Assembly: GCA_963717515.1 (NCBI GenBank)
Contig: OY970338.1
Span: forward strand, 620,001-684,000
Length of the DNA: 64,000 bases
Origin: CAYXZQ01 sp963717515
GTDB lineage: Archaea > Nanobdellota > Nanobdellia > Woesearchaeales > DSVV01
Reading direction: 5' to 3'
Made by a program: the position numbers and the translations under genes. Position 1 is the stretch's first letter; every line of letters starts with the position of its first letter. Shown piece after piece: positions 52,770 to 61,667 of this stretch. The notes below the pieces were generated by a model. That model saw only the letters and a list, made by a program, of their open reading frames with translations, made no database searches and had not been told where the DNA came from.

Positions 52770-53096
52770 ATGTTATTGCAGGTGATAATAATATTGTTTG
52801 CAGCTTTTGCACTCAGCAGGTCATACCTGAGGTACAGGAAAAATACTGAATCCCTTTGGGAATTCATGCTTTGGATAATCATCTGGGTATCCATCGTCAT
52901 TGTCGTACTGGTCCCTGAGATCACTGCGATTCCCGCGCAGATATTCGGCATAGGCAGAGGGATCGATGTCCTGATCTACATCAGCATAGTCTTCCTGATA
53001 TATTCTATTTACAGGATATATTCCAAGATAGAGCAGCTGGAACAGGACCTTACTAAGCTGACAAGGGAGATAGCGCTTGAGAGGAAGAAGAAATAG
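52770..53096 (+). CDS. DUF2304-family small membrane protein
   Basis: A 108-residue protein with three hydrophobic segments (VIIILFAAFALSRSYL, FMLWIIIWVSIVIVVLVP and IDVLIYISIVFLIYSIY) and a charged coiled-coil-like C-terminus (KIEQLEQDLTKLTREIALERKKK region). This matches DUF2304, found mostly beside DPM-type glycosyltransferase genes and probably a membrane partner that holds the enzyme or its lipid substrate. It follows the synthase by 14 nt in the same operon. A second ATG 3 nt upstream is in another frame. Confidence 0.88.
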   Translation: MLLQVIIILFAAFALSRSYLRYRKNTESLWEFMLWIIIWVSIVIVVLVPEITAIPAQIFGIGRGIDVLIYISIVFLIYSIYRIYSKIEQLEQDLTKLTREIALERKKK

Positions 53097-53163
53097 GAAT
53101 GTAAAGCCGCTTGACCCGGATTGGATATCCATAAACTTAATAAAGATTCATGGTTTCATTCAG

Positions 53164-54258
53164 ATGATGAAAATATGCATAATCATAGGGACCAGGCCCG
53201 AGATAATCAAGATGGCGCCCCTCATCAGGGCATGCGAGAAAATGAAACTGGATTATTTCATTCTGCATACGGGCCAGCATTACACTTATGAGATGGACAG
53301 GAAATTCTTTGAGGAACTTGAGCTGAATGAGCCGAAATACAACCTGAATGTCGGCGGACAGGAATACAGGAAGCAGGTAGGGATGATGATCCGTGAAATT
53401 ATGGACATCCTTAGGAAGGAATTGCCTGACATAGTCTTTGTCCAGGGAGACACTAACAGCGTGCTTGCCGGCGCGCTTGCGGCAAACAAGCTGAGGATAA
53501 AGATAGGCCACCACGAGGCAGGGCTCAGGAGCCATGACCTGACCATGCTCGAGGAGACAAACAGGATAATAACAGACCATATATCAGATTATCTCTTTGC
53601 CCCGACAGAAGCAGCTCTCAGGAACCTCAAAGATGAAGGCATCAATGAGGGGAAGATGTTCCTGACAGGCAACACTATTGTGGATGCTGTGGAGCAGAAC
53701 CTGAAAATCGCCGACAAGAGAGTCGATGTCCTGAAAAGGCTCGGCCTGGGCAAGAAAGGGTATGTCGTGGTCACTGCCCACAGAGCAGAGAATGTGGATA
53801 TTGAAAAACGGCTTAGAGGGATACTTGAGGGTCTGGTGCTTGTCCAGCGATATTTAAAGGTCCCTATCATCTTCCCGACACATCCGAGGACCGCAAACAA
53901 CATAAAGAGATTCAGCCTTTCAGTGCCAGACAGCATCAGGCTCCTGGACCCGATGGGATATCTCGAATTTCTCCAGCTAGAGGGAAATGCCCGGCTGATA
54001 ATAACAGACTCAGGCGGGCTCCAGGAAGAGGCATGCATACTGAAGATACCTTGCGTGACCATAAGGGACAATACAGAGCGGCCTGAGACAATCGAGGCAG
54101 GGATGAACATCCTCGCAGGCACTGACCCGAAAAAGATACTTGAATCAACCAAGCTTATGCTTGCGGACCGAAAAGAATGGACAAACCCCTTCGGCGACGG
54201 AAAAGCAGGGGAGAGGATACTCGATATCTGGCTCAAAGGAGCTACTGAAAAGAGATGA
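53164..54258 (+). CDS. wecB: UDP-GlcNAc 2-epimerase (non-hydrolysing)
   Basis: About 364 residues, starting at the ATG pair 53164/53167 (MMKICIIIGTRPEIIKMAPL). The 29 residues before it in the frame do not fit the family. It has LHTGQHYTYEMDRKFFEEL, VQGDTNSVLAGALAA, KIGHHEAGLRS, EETNRIITDHISDYLFAPTE, VTAHRAENVD, FPTHPRTANNI and IITDSGGLQEEACILKIPCVTIRDNTERPE-TIEAG, i.e. all substrate-site residues of WecB/MnaA enzymes. It makes UDP-ManNAc, a precursor for ManNAc(A)-type and nonulosonic sugars, which fits the acetamidino-sugar genes ~7-10 kb downstream. A TATA-like cataaacttaataaag lies ~25-35 nt upstream. Confidence 0.95.
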   Translation: MMKICIIIGTRPEIIKMAPLIRACEKMKLDYFILHTGQHYTYEMDRKFFEELELNEPKYNLNVGGQEYRKQVGMMIREIMDILRKELPDIVFVQGDTNSVLAGALAANKLRIKIGHHEAGLRSHDLTMLEETNRIITDHISDYLFAPTEAALRNLKDEGINEGKMFLTGNTIVDAVEQNLKIADKRVDVLKRLGLGKKGYVVVTAHRAENVDIEKRLRGILEGLVLVQRYLKVPIIFPTHPRTANNIKRFSLSVPDSIRLLDPMGYLEFLQLEGNARLIITDSGGLQEEACILKIPCVTIRDNTERPETIEAGMNILAGTDPKKILESTKLMLADRKEWTNPFGDGKAGERILDIWLKGATEKR

Positions 54259-54303
54259 AAAAACCTGAGAAAGATTATTAAACAGGACGGGATTCCCTTT
54301 TCC

Positions 54304-55452
54304 ATGAACATACTCATCACATCCATAATCGACCTGGAGAAGACATCTTTCTCAAGGCTCCATCATTTCATTGAGCATTTCCTCAATAATGGGCATAAAG
54401 TCACTGTCATAAGCCTCAGGGATACTTGGAAGCACAAGGGAATCAAGCAGAACCAGGCGCTCATTAGAAGGATAAAGGTACATTATATCACTGACAGGGA
54501 ACTCAGCCCGATCCTCCAGAAAGGGAAGGCTTATTTCTCAATTAACAGGCTGCTCAGGGGGATAGACCTGGAAAAGACAGATATCCATCTCGCCTACAAC
54601 AGCCTCATACTGAGCTATCTCATATCAAAGAGGCTGAAGAAGCACGGCATAAAGACTATATATGACCTCGCAGATGACATGCCAGACATGCTGAGGAACA
54701 GCACTCAGATACCTGCATTCCTAAGGCTGTTTGCAGGTTATTTCGGAGGCATGATGCTCGAGAAGAACTTAAGGATGGCAGAACTTACTACTGTCTCAGC
54801 AAAGGAGCTGATAGGGAGCCTTGGTCTGGAGAAGCACAGGCATATATACATACCGAATGGTGTGGACCTGAAGAGATTCCGCCCACGCCAGTCAAGACAC
54901 AAAGGCATCGTCATAGGATATCTCGGCGCCCTTCGTGAATGGGTCGACCTAAGGCCGATGCTATCCGCTGTAAAGAATCTCAAGGGCTATAAGCTCAAGG
55001 TGATGATTGTCGGCGGAGAAGAGGACCTGCCCAGATACCAGGAATACGTGAAGCAGAACAGGATGGAGAGCATCGTCACATTCACAGGGAATGTGCCTTA
55101 TGGCGAAGTCCCGCAATACATAAACAGGATGGACATAACTACTGTGCCATTCAAGAAAAATAGGGTGACTGACGGGACATGCCCGCTCAAGCTCCTTGAA
55201 TATCTTGCCTGCGAAAAGCCCGCCGTGTGCTCAAAACTCAATGAGATAAGGTCGATGCTAGGCGATAGGGTCCTTTATGCATCAACACAGAGGGAATGGG
55301 AGAAGCAGATAAGCACGCTCTATCATGACCAGATTCTCAGAGACATGCTCGGCAAGCAGGGAAGGAAGTATGTCGAGGAGAACTTCAACTGGAAGAGGAT
55401 CTGTGAGGGGATGGAAGATGCCCTTGACAGGTGCAGCAAAGGGCAGAATTAA
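54304..55452 (+). CDS. GT4-family glycosyltransferase
   Basis: A 382-residue GT-B transferase. It begins ILITSIIDLEKTSFSRLHHFIEHFL, has TIYDLADDMPDMLRNS and AELTTVSAKELIGSL, then the donor domain: HIYIPNGVDLKRF, IVIGYLGALREWVDL, VMIVGGEEDLPRYQEY, TVPFKKNRVTDGTCPLKLLEYLACEKPAVCS with the conserved Glu, and a C-terminal helix ending in ENFNWKRICEGM. It lies 45 nt after wecB on the same strand and probably in one operon. Donor sugar cannot be assigned; UDP-ManNAc-derived sugars are candidates from context. Confidence 0.9.
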   Translation: MNILITSIIDLEKTSFSRLHHFIEHFLNNGHKVTVISLRDTWKHKGIKQNQALIRRIKVHYITDRELSPILQKGKAYFSINRLLRGIDLEKTDIHLAYNSLILSYLISKRLKKHGIKTIYDLADDMPDMLRNSTQIPAFLRLFAGYFGGMMLEKNLRMAELTTVSAKELIGSLGLEKHRHIYIPNGVDLKRFRPRQSRHKGIVIGYLGALREWVDLRPMLSAVKNLKGYKLKVMIVGGEEDLPRYQEYVKQNRMESIVTFTGNVPYGEVPQYINRMDITTVPFKKNRVTDGTCPLKLLEYLACEKPAVCSKLNEIRSMLGDRVLYASTQREWEKQISTLYHDQILRDMLGKQGRKYVEENFNWKRICEGMEDALDRCSKGQN

Positions 55453-55517
55453 TTAAGTTTATAAATTCCCGGCTTTTCCGACGTACAAAGAGGTTCTGAA
55501 ACATTGATTTGATAAGC

Positions 55518-56447
55518 ATGGACGCACCTTTATTCATGGACTGGCTCAAAGACCAGGAGAATAACATCATCCCAGTCCTGTATCATTATGATCTATTGCT
55601 GAACAAGAGGCTGGACACGGCCAATCACAAAGAGCAGCTGCTTAAATTTGAAAAAGGCATCAGGTATCATCTTGCAAAAGTATCGAACTCGAAATCAGAG
55701 AGGATATTCTCATCAAGCCACATCGATGAGCTGCTGATCAATGTCAATTGCCTCAAGGACACAAAAAGGGATTATCCGGACGTCCATGGATTGCAGCGCC
55801 CTTATTCGATACATCCGTACAGGTCAGGCATTATCATCGGCGAGCTGCTGGATCAAGACAGCCCCCTTTACGACAGCTCGATGACCTCGGCCATAAGCCA
55901 TGATTTCCTGGACGAGGGTTTCAACAATGATTACATGCTTCTCCTGAACCATCTCAGGGAGAACGGGCTGACAGAGAAAACGAGATTCGTGCTTGAATCC
56001 GCCCTTATCCATACAACACCCCTGGATATCATGAGGAAGCTGGAACACCCTGAGACTTCATCTGTCATCGATGAATACACGGTAAAGAGATATAAACGGG
56101 GCTCAAGGATATACAACATCAAGAAGCATGGTAATCCGGCGCATGCAATAGCGCTCCTGGCAGATGCGACAGATAATCTTCTTGACAGGCATGAGACTGA
56201 ACTCAGCAACCCGAACAAGACAGTGCTCAATGAGGTAGGATTCGGCATATCTATAATAAGAACCCTGGATAATCTCATCCCTGCGGAGTTCTCAGATAAG
56301 ATTAAGGAGCTGCATGCCCACATAACCAATGGCAACAGCAAGGCTTCGGAGTATGCAGACAGATTCTTGAGCATCCTGGACTATGATGAAGTGTTCTTCC
56401 TGCAGGGATATATTTCCATATCCCCTGCATTGAACCATTGCAGATAA
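55518..56447 (+). CDS. HD-domain protein resembling the RSH (p)ppGpp hydrolase domain
   Basis: About 309 residues from the ATG at 55518 (the frame could start at a TTG at 55509). It lacks a synthetase domain but keeps the pattern of the RSH hydrolase: H99 in SIHPYRSGIIIGELL, H128-D129 in SAISHDFLDEG, and D216-x3-N220 in LADATDNLLD, the same D-x3-N spacing as the LADRLHN motif of the Rel protein encoded at 31988. An internal VIDEYTVKRYKRGSR segment and the C-terminal ~80 residues are helical. A TATA-like GTTTATAAATT lies near 55457-55467. Probable metal-dependent phosphohydrolase, possibly a small alarmone hydrolase; substrate unproven. It sits oddly between a glycosyltransferase and a flippase. 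Confidence 0.65.
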   Translation: MDAPLFMDWLKDQENNIIPVLYHYDLLLNKRLDTANHKEQLLKFEKGIRYHLAKVSNSKSERIFSSSHIDELLINVNCLKDTKRDYPDVHGLQRPYSIHPYRSGIIIGELLDQDSPLYDSSMTSAISHDFLDEGFNNDYMLLLNHLRENGLTEKTRFVLESALIHTTPLDIMRKLEHPETSSVIDEYTVKRYKRGSRIYNIKKHGNPAHAIALLADATDNLLDRHETELSNPNKTVLNEVGFGISIIRTLDNLIPAEFSDKIKELHAHITNGNSKASEYADRFLSILDYDEVFFLQGYISISPALNHCR

Positions 56448-56525
56448 ATTAATCAAAGGAAGTTACCAGGATAAAAGTACATGTGTTCATAAAATTTTTA
56501 TACTGCATGCCCAATCTCTGGACTG

Positions 56526-58058
56526 ATGGGCGAGGAACATTCGATAATCAAGGACACTGTCATATTCTCTGTCTGCAAGTACATATCATTTTTCCTCATC
56601 GTGATAACCACGACATATCTGCTAAAACAGCTTTCAGTCTCAATATTCGGGCTCTATTCGGCTCTCATGCTCATACTTGAGTACACCAGGTTCGCTTTTC
56701 TTCCGCTTTACTCCGCAAGCTATAAGAAGATACCCTTCATAAGGGGAAAGGGCAGGAGCGACAAGGAGATCCAGGAGGTCAGGGACCTCACTTTCGGCCC
56801 GACGTTCTACATCATGCTCCTGATAGCTGTCGGAGCCTTCATCAGCTCATTCATCCTCAACTACAGCCATGAGACCCTGACAGGGCTGAGGCTGCTCTCC
56901 GCAATCATCCTCTTCCAGCACTTCAACTTCTTCCAGCTCAATTTCCTCAGGATCGACAAGAGATTCTGGGCAGCGGGCATCCTCAATGTCGTCCTCTCGG
57001 CAAGCAAGCTAATCCTCGTGCTGCTTTTGGCCGGACCATACGGGCTCGACGGCGTCCTTGCGGCATTCATAATATCATACATCATAACAACGGTTACAGG
57101 ACTCGTCATCGCCCCTTATAAATTCAGCTTCAGCCCGAAGAACATAAGAAAAAAGGCGCTGACACTCATGATAAAATCAGGCATCCTCCCTGCCCTGGTA
57201 TACATAATATCCACAGCCTTCCTGACAGTCGACAAATGGATGGTTATAAAGTTCTACACAACGACCCTGCTGGGATACTACGGCTTTGCGGTGTTCATCA
57301 TCGAGATAGTCGGCTACATACCGCAGGCCATAGGTGGCGTCATGTTCCCAAGACAGATAGAGGCATACGGCAGGTGGAACTCATACTCGAAGATGAAGAA
57401 CTACATACTTGTGCCCACAACAGTCATAGCCTACTCGATACCTTTCATCATCGCAGGGGCATTCTTCTTCCTGAACCCGTTCGTGAACTTTTTTGTCCCA
57501 AAATACATACCTGCAGTCCCTATAGTGTATATCCTTATGTTTGCCGCCTTCTTCGCTTCAGCCAAGATCCCGATAACGAATTTCCTGATCTCGATAAACT
57601 TCGAATGGAACATCATCGTCATCAGGACCATGATGATCGCTTTCGTACTGGTCCTAAACATAATATACATCAGCCAGGGCTACGGCCTTCTGGGTGTCGC
57701 GCTAGCTACGCTTATCGCCTATCTCATCGAGTTCTTCATCTTCTGCTTCTACACCCTGAAGACACTGAGATTCAATGTCCAGGACATACTTAAATCCACA
57801 GGCATGTACATGTTCCCTTTCGCCTACATGGCGCTGCTCTTCTACGCGCTCGGCCTCTTCGACTATTCCGCAGGCGAAGGCCTCGCATCTTTCATAGTGC
57901 CGGCTGTGAAATACGTCATATTCTGCATACTGAACATCCCGCTCCTCTATTATGTCGACAGGAAGACCAGGGTCATCTCTATGCTGTACAAGATCTTTGT
58001 AAGGGACATCTGGACAAACATTTCCAGGCTCGACCCGGGCCTCATATTCAGGACCTGA
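56526..58058 (+). CDS. Polysaccharide flippase (MOP superfamily)
   Basis: A 510-residue polytopic protein with about 14 helices. The start EEHSIIKDTVIFSVCKYISFFLIVITT and QLSVSIFGLYSALMLILEYTRFAFLPLY resemble the PST branch of the MOP exporters; TVDKWMVIKFYTTTLLGYYGFAVFIIEIVGYIPQAIGGVMFP is the usual segment after the central helices. It would turn lipid-linked glycan to the outer face, serving the second glycan cluster, while the flippase at 18238 would serve the AT-rich island. The start ATG at 56526 has tttttatactgc upstream (about 56497-56508) as TATA. The following gene has its own promoter. Confidence 0.9.
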   Translation: MGEEHSIIKDTVIFSVCKYISFFLIVITTTYLLKQLSVSIFGLYSALMLILEYTRFAFLPLYSASYKKIPFIRGKGRSDKEIQEVRDLTFGPTFYIMLLIAVGAFISSFILNYSHETLTGLRLLSAIILFQHFNFFQLNFLRIDKRFWAAGILNVVLSASKLILVLLLAGPYGLDGVLAAFIISYIITTVTGLVIAPYKFSFSPKNIRKKALTLMIKSGILPALVYIISTAFLTVDKWMVIKFYTTTLLGYYGFAVFIIEIVGYIPQAIGGVMFPRQIEAYGRWNSYSKMKNYILVPTTVIAYSIPFIIAGAFFFLNPFVNFFVPKYIPAVPIVYILMFAAFFASAKIPITNFLISINFEWNIIVIRTMMIAFVLVLNIIYISQGYGLLGVALATLIAYLIEFFIFCFYTLKTLRFNVQDILKSTGMYMFPFAYMALLFYALGLFDYSAGEGLASFIVPAVKYVIFCILNIPLLYYVDRKTRVISMLYKIFVRDIWTNISRLDPGLIFRT

Positions 58059-58135
58059 AGGCAGAAGGCAGGGCGGGCTTTACCTGATGTGCATAAAATT
58101 TATAAGTCATCCAGGGTTCATAGCATCATATTGGC

Positions 58136-59185
58136 GTGGAGACGGGAACTGTTTCCATACATATCCGGTCGGAGGCGAGCAAGATTTTCAAGGACAAGAC
58201 CATACTCATAACAGGGGGCACGGGATATCTCGGGATCGCCCTGACAAAAGAGCTGCTCAAGCAGAAGCCCCAGAGCATCAGGCTCTTTTCCAGGGACGAG
58301 GTCAAGCATCACAGGACCCAGGAGCTTTTCGGCAATGACCCTAGGCTCAGGAACCTGATAGGAGACGTGAGGGATTATGAGAGGCTGCACAAGGCCATGC
58401 GGGACGCAGACATCGTCATCCATGCCGCAGCCCTGAAGAGGCTGGACATGATCGAGTACAATGTGGAGGAATCGATCAAGACAAACATCCTCGGCACGCT
58501 CAACGTGGTCAATGCATGCCTCGCAAACAGGGTCGAGAAGGCTGTCTTTGTCTCGACTGACAAGGCGTGCTCGCCTGTGAACACCTACGGGGCATCCAAG
58601 TTCGTCGGCGAGAGGATATTCATCGAGAGCAATTACAGCAAGGGCACATGCCCTACGAGGTTCTTGTGCGTGAGGTACGGCAACGTGCTTGAGAGCACCG
58701 GCTCTGTCATCCCGTTCTTCGAGGAGAAGATAAGGAACGGCGACAAGATACCCCTGACCGACGAGCGAATGACGCGCTTCATCATCACTCCGGAGCAGGC
58801 TGTCAAGCTCATATTCGACGCATCCGAAACAGGCCGCGGAGGGGAGGTCTTTGTCCCGAAACTGCCTTCCTTCAGGATTATAGACCTCATCGACATACTC
58901 AAATCCAAGAACAGGAGCACCAACAACGTCGAGGTGATAGGCATAAGGCCCGGCGAGAAGCTCCATGAGGTGATGATCAACTCTAGTGAAGTGCCAAGGA
59001 CGTACCAGTACAAGGGCAATTACATCATAATATCCCAGATTGAGAGGTACATAGACGACAAAAGGCCCGCTTATTTCAAGGGCAGGCAGCTGACTGAAAA
59101 GGACATGGACGAATACAGCTCGAAGGACAATCTCATCAGCAGGGACGAGGCTGAGGAGTTCTTCCGGAGTCAGGGACTCATGTAA
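58136..59185 (+). CDS. UDP-GlcNAc 4,6-dehydratase (PseB/CapD-like)
   Basis: A 349-residue extended SDR starting at a GTG with a TATA-like TTTATAAG ~30 nt upstream. It has KTILITGGTGYLGIALTKEL, IRLFSRDEVKHH, GDVRDYERL, VIHAAALKRLDMIEYNVEESIKTNI-LGT, FVSTDKACSPVNTYGASK with the catalytic Y151-x3-K155, and RYGNVLESTGSVIPFF. These mark the single-domain PseB/FlaA1/CapE group, which dehydrates UDP-GlcNAc at C4/C6 with C5 inversion. The product would be the substrate of the PseC-like aminotransferase two genes downstream. Gene order PseB-like, transferase, PseC-like is tight (1-nt and 0-nt gaps). The retaining/inverting choice cannot be told by eye. Confidence 0.9.
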   Translation: METGTVSIHIRSEASKIFKDKTILITGGTGYLGIALTKELLKQKPQSIRLFSRDEVKHHRTQELFGNDPRLRNLIGDVRDYERLHKAMRDADIVIHAAALKRLDMIEYNVEESIKTNILGTLNVVNACLANRVEKAVFVSTDKACSPVNTYGASKFVGERIFIESNYSKGTCPTRFLCVRYGNVLESTGSVIPFFEEKIRNGDKIPLTDERMTRFIITPEQAVKLIFDASETGRGGEVFVPKLPSFRIIDLIDILKSKNRSTNNVEVIGIRPGEKLHEVMINSSEVPRTYQYKGNYIIISQIERYIDDKRPAYFKGRQLTEKDMDEYSSKDNLISRDEAEEFFRSQGLM

Positions 59186-59186
59186 A

Positions 59187-60485
59187 ATGGTGGACATCCT
59201 CGTCCCCCAGGTGGGATATGTCGAGCGGGACACCCTTGTCCTGTACAACGTGATGTACTATCTCGAGAAATGGGGTTATTCCGTCAAAGTCGTCCCTCAT
59301 TTCGACCTGCACGCTCTCTTCAGGCACAGGCCGAAACATCTCCTTCTCACCGATGCGAACGGCGATTTTTACGCGGTCATGTTCGCAAGGTACGCAAAAC
59401 GCCTCGGCATGACCACGGTCTCGCTGAGCGCAGAGTCAAACCACGAGTCCCAGGTCCTCGACACCTTCTGGGGATACAACACCGGCAGGGAGATGAACGT
59501 CGACGTGAGGTTTGTATGGAACAGGAAGATAAAAGAAGACGTCCTTGCCGACTGCCCTGATTACAAGGGATTGATAGATGTGTCAGGGGCAGTGGGATTT
59601 GACAAGTACAGGTGGATGAAGTACAAGGACAAGAAGACGCTCCTCAAAAAATACGGCAAGTCGAGATTCAGCAAGGTCATAACCTATGCGGGCTGGAACT
59701 TCAGCTATTTTGTCGACGAGAAGAGAAGGAAGACGAATCCCTTTGAATATTCAGAGGAGGAGGTGGAGCGCAGGAAGCTTGACCTGGAATTCGTGAGGGA
59801 CGTTCTCGGCAGGGCGCTTGCGGACAATCCGGACATACTATTCATCTTCAAGAAGCATCCGGGCCTCCTTCCAGGGGTCCTCGAGATCCTGGACGAGTGG
59901 TCAGAGCTTGACAATGCGATAGTCATGCAGTACGAGGAGAACATCTATGACCTGATAAACGTCTCAGACATCTGGCTGGTGTATGACAGCATCACCTCTG
60001 TAGAGTCATGGATACTCGGCAAGCCCGTCATCCAGGTGGTCCCCGAGGCTGAGGACTACAGCAGGTGGTATAGCAGGATGCACGAGGGAAATGTCATTGC
60101 AGGAAGCATAGGGGAGCTCCAGTCATGTATCGACGAATTCTACAGGGAGGGCCGTATCAGGGCATTTGATGAGAGATCGGGCTTCAGGAAGGGGTTCGTC
60201 CGGATGAAGTCGGAACACCTGGACGGGCTGAACGGGTTTCGGACAGCCCGGAAGATAGACAGGTTCCTGAAGAAGAGCCGGCCTGGCAGGAGAGTATTTG
60301 CGCCTGGGCTGTATCTCAACACGCTGATATTCAATATAGTCCATTACATGATACTTTACCTGCCATTCATAAAGAGATACGATTTTTTCAGGTCACGCTA
60401 CAGGACCTTTCCAAAGGTCCTTGAGAACAAGAGGCATTATCAGAAGATGATAGGGGAATTCGCAGAGTCAAAAGGTGTGGTATGA
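59187..60485 (+). CDS. Surface carbohydrate biosynthesis protein, probable GT-B transferase
   Basis: A 432-residue protein. The N-terminal domain (VDILVPQVGYVERDTLVLYN, LTDANGDFYAVMFARYAKRLG, VSLSAESNHESQ) and the C-terminal domain (ILFIFKKHPGLLPGVLEIL, LINVSDIWLVYDSITSVESWILGKPVIQV) give a GT-B/CDP-glycerol-transferase-like pattern in which KKHP and the D-S-I-T-S-V-E-S-W loop correspond to donor-binding segments. It resembles proteins named surface carbohydrate biosynthesis protein in bacteria. A hydrophobic stretch near residue ~380 (LIFNIVHYMILYLPFI) may bind the membrane. It lies between the PseB-like and PseC-like genes with almost no gaps. Donor not known; a nonulosonic or dideoxy sugar is a guess from context. 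Confidence 0.72.
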   Translation: MVDILVPQVGYVERDTLVLYNVMYYLEKWGYSVKVVPHFDLHALFRHRPKHLLLTDANGDFYAVMFARYAKRLGMTTVSLSAESNHESQVLDTFWGYNTGREMNVDVRFVWNRKIKEDVLADCPDYKGLIDVSGAVGFDKYRWMKYKDKKTLLKKYGKSRFSKVITYAGWNFSYFVDEKRRKTNPFEYSEEEVERRKLDLEFVRDVLGRALADNPDILFIFKKHPGLLPGVLEILDEWSELDNAIVMQYEENIYDLINVSDIWLVYDSITSVESWILGKPVIQVVPEAEDYSRWYSRMHEGNVIAGSIGELQSCIDEFYREGRIRAFDERSGFRKGFVRMKSEHLDGLNGFRTARKIDRFLKKSRPGRRVFAPGLYLNTLIFNIVHYMILYLPFIKRYDFFRSRYRTFPKVLENKRHYQKMIGEFAESKGVV

Positions 60486-61613
60486 ATGGGGATAAACTAC
60501 GGGAAGCAGAGCATCGACGAAGAGGACATAAAGGCAGTTTCTGACGTGCTTAAGAGTGATTTTTTGACCACAGGGCCTCTTGTGGACAGGTTCGAGAAGA
60601 GTTTTGCGGAGTTTGTCGGAGCGAGGTTCGCAGTCGCTGTCAGCAACGGCACCGCCGCCCTGCACCTTGCCTGCCTGGCAGCGGGCGTGAAGGGAGGGGA
60701 GGTCATAACATCGCCGATAACATTTGCCGCCAGCGCAAACTGCGCGCTTTACTGCGGGGCAAGGCCGGTGTTCGCCGACATCGACAAGCACGGCCTGATA
60801 AGCCCCGAAGAGGTCGAAAAATCAGTGACCACGAAGACCAGGGCCGTGATACCAGTGCATCTTGCAGGACTGCCTTGCGACATGGAGCAAATCTCAGCAA
60901 TCGCAAAAAAGCACGGCCTCACAGTCATAGAGGACTGCTCCCACGCGCTCGGGGCAGCGTACAAAGGCTCAAGGATAGGCGACTGCAGGCACTCGGACAT
61001 GTGCACTTTCAGCTTCCATCCTGTCAAGCTCATGACAACCGGGGAAGGCGGCATGATAACGACTAATTCGGAAAAGCTTTACAAGAGGCTGAAAATGCTC
61101 AGGAACCACGGCATCACAAAGGATCCTAAGCAGTTCACTGGCAAGGCGGACGGCCCCTGGTATCATGAGATCCAGGAGCTCGGGTACAACTACAGGCTGA
61201 CTGACATCCAGTGCGCTCTCGGCCTGGGACAGCTATCCAAGGCTGAAAAGTTCGTCAGGGACAGGCAAAAGATTGCTGGGAAGTATCAAAAAGAGCTCGG
61301 ACCATTCAAGGAGATAGAGCTCATCGGGGTTCCGAAAGACCGGACCCATGCATATCATCTCTTCATCATGATGCTCGACGGACCCAAAAAGAGGCTTGCG
61401 ATGTTCGAGCACCTCTCAAGAAACGGCATAAGCTGCCAAGTGCACTACATTCCTGTGTACTACCATCCTTTGTACCAGGGACTTGGCTACGAAAGGGGGC
61501 TCTGCCAAAGAGCAGAGGAATTCTACAGCAGGATACTCAGCATACCGATCTATCCCGGTCTGACTGATGAGCAGGCTGATATGATAATCCGCAAAATCAA
61601 GGTTTTTTTCTGA
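60486..61613 (+). CDS. DegT/DnrJ/EryC1 aminotransferase, PseC-like
   Basis: A 375-residue PLP enzyme. It has NYGKQSIDEEDIKAVSDVL, the substrate loop SDFLTTGPLVDRFEKSF, VAVSNGTAALHLACLA, TSPITFAASANCALYCGARPVF, VIEDCSHALGAAY with the PLP-contact Asp, and FSFHPVK181-LMTTGEGGM with the PLP lysine. The motifs agree with PseC (UDP-4-amino-4,6-dideoxy-AltNAc transaminase), fitting the PseB-like gene two places upstream. C-terminal VHYIPVYYHPLYQGLGY and the PIYPGLTDEQ segment are also typical. It starts with no gap after the transferase gene. Downstream genes run the other way, separated by 54 nt. Confidence 0.92.
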   Translation: MGINYGKQSIDEEDIKAVSDVLKSDFLTTGPLVDRFEKSFAEFVGARFAVAVSNGTAALHLACLAAGVKGGEVITSPITFAASANCALYCGARPVFADIDKHGLISPEEVEKSVTTKTRAVIPVHLAGLPCDMEQISAIAKKHGLTVIEDCSHALGAAYKGSRIGDCRHSDMCTFSFHPVKLMTTGEGGMITTNSEKLYKRLKMLRNHGITKDPKQFTGKADGPWYHEIQELGYNYRLTDIQCALGLGQLSKAEKFVRDRQKIAGKYQKELGPFKEIELIGVPKDRTHAYHLFIMMLDGPKKRLAMFEHLSRNGISCQVHYIPVYYHPLYQGLGYERGLCQRAEEFYSRILSIPIYPGLTDEQADMIIRKIKVFF

Positions 61614-61667
61614 TGCATGATTAATATTGTTTTTTTCTGAATCAAATGCGGACAGATCCATGCACTG

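Noticed and set aside
58118..59248. 376-codon open frame on the minus strand, antisense to the PseB-like gene
   Set aside because: It lies wholly opposite a clearly conserved SDR gene, has a low-complexity composition from reversed GC-rich codons, and shows no family motif.
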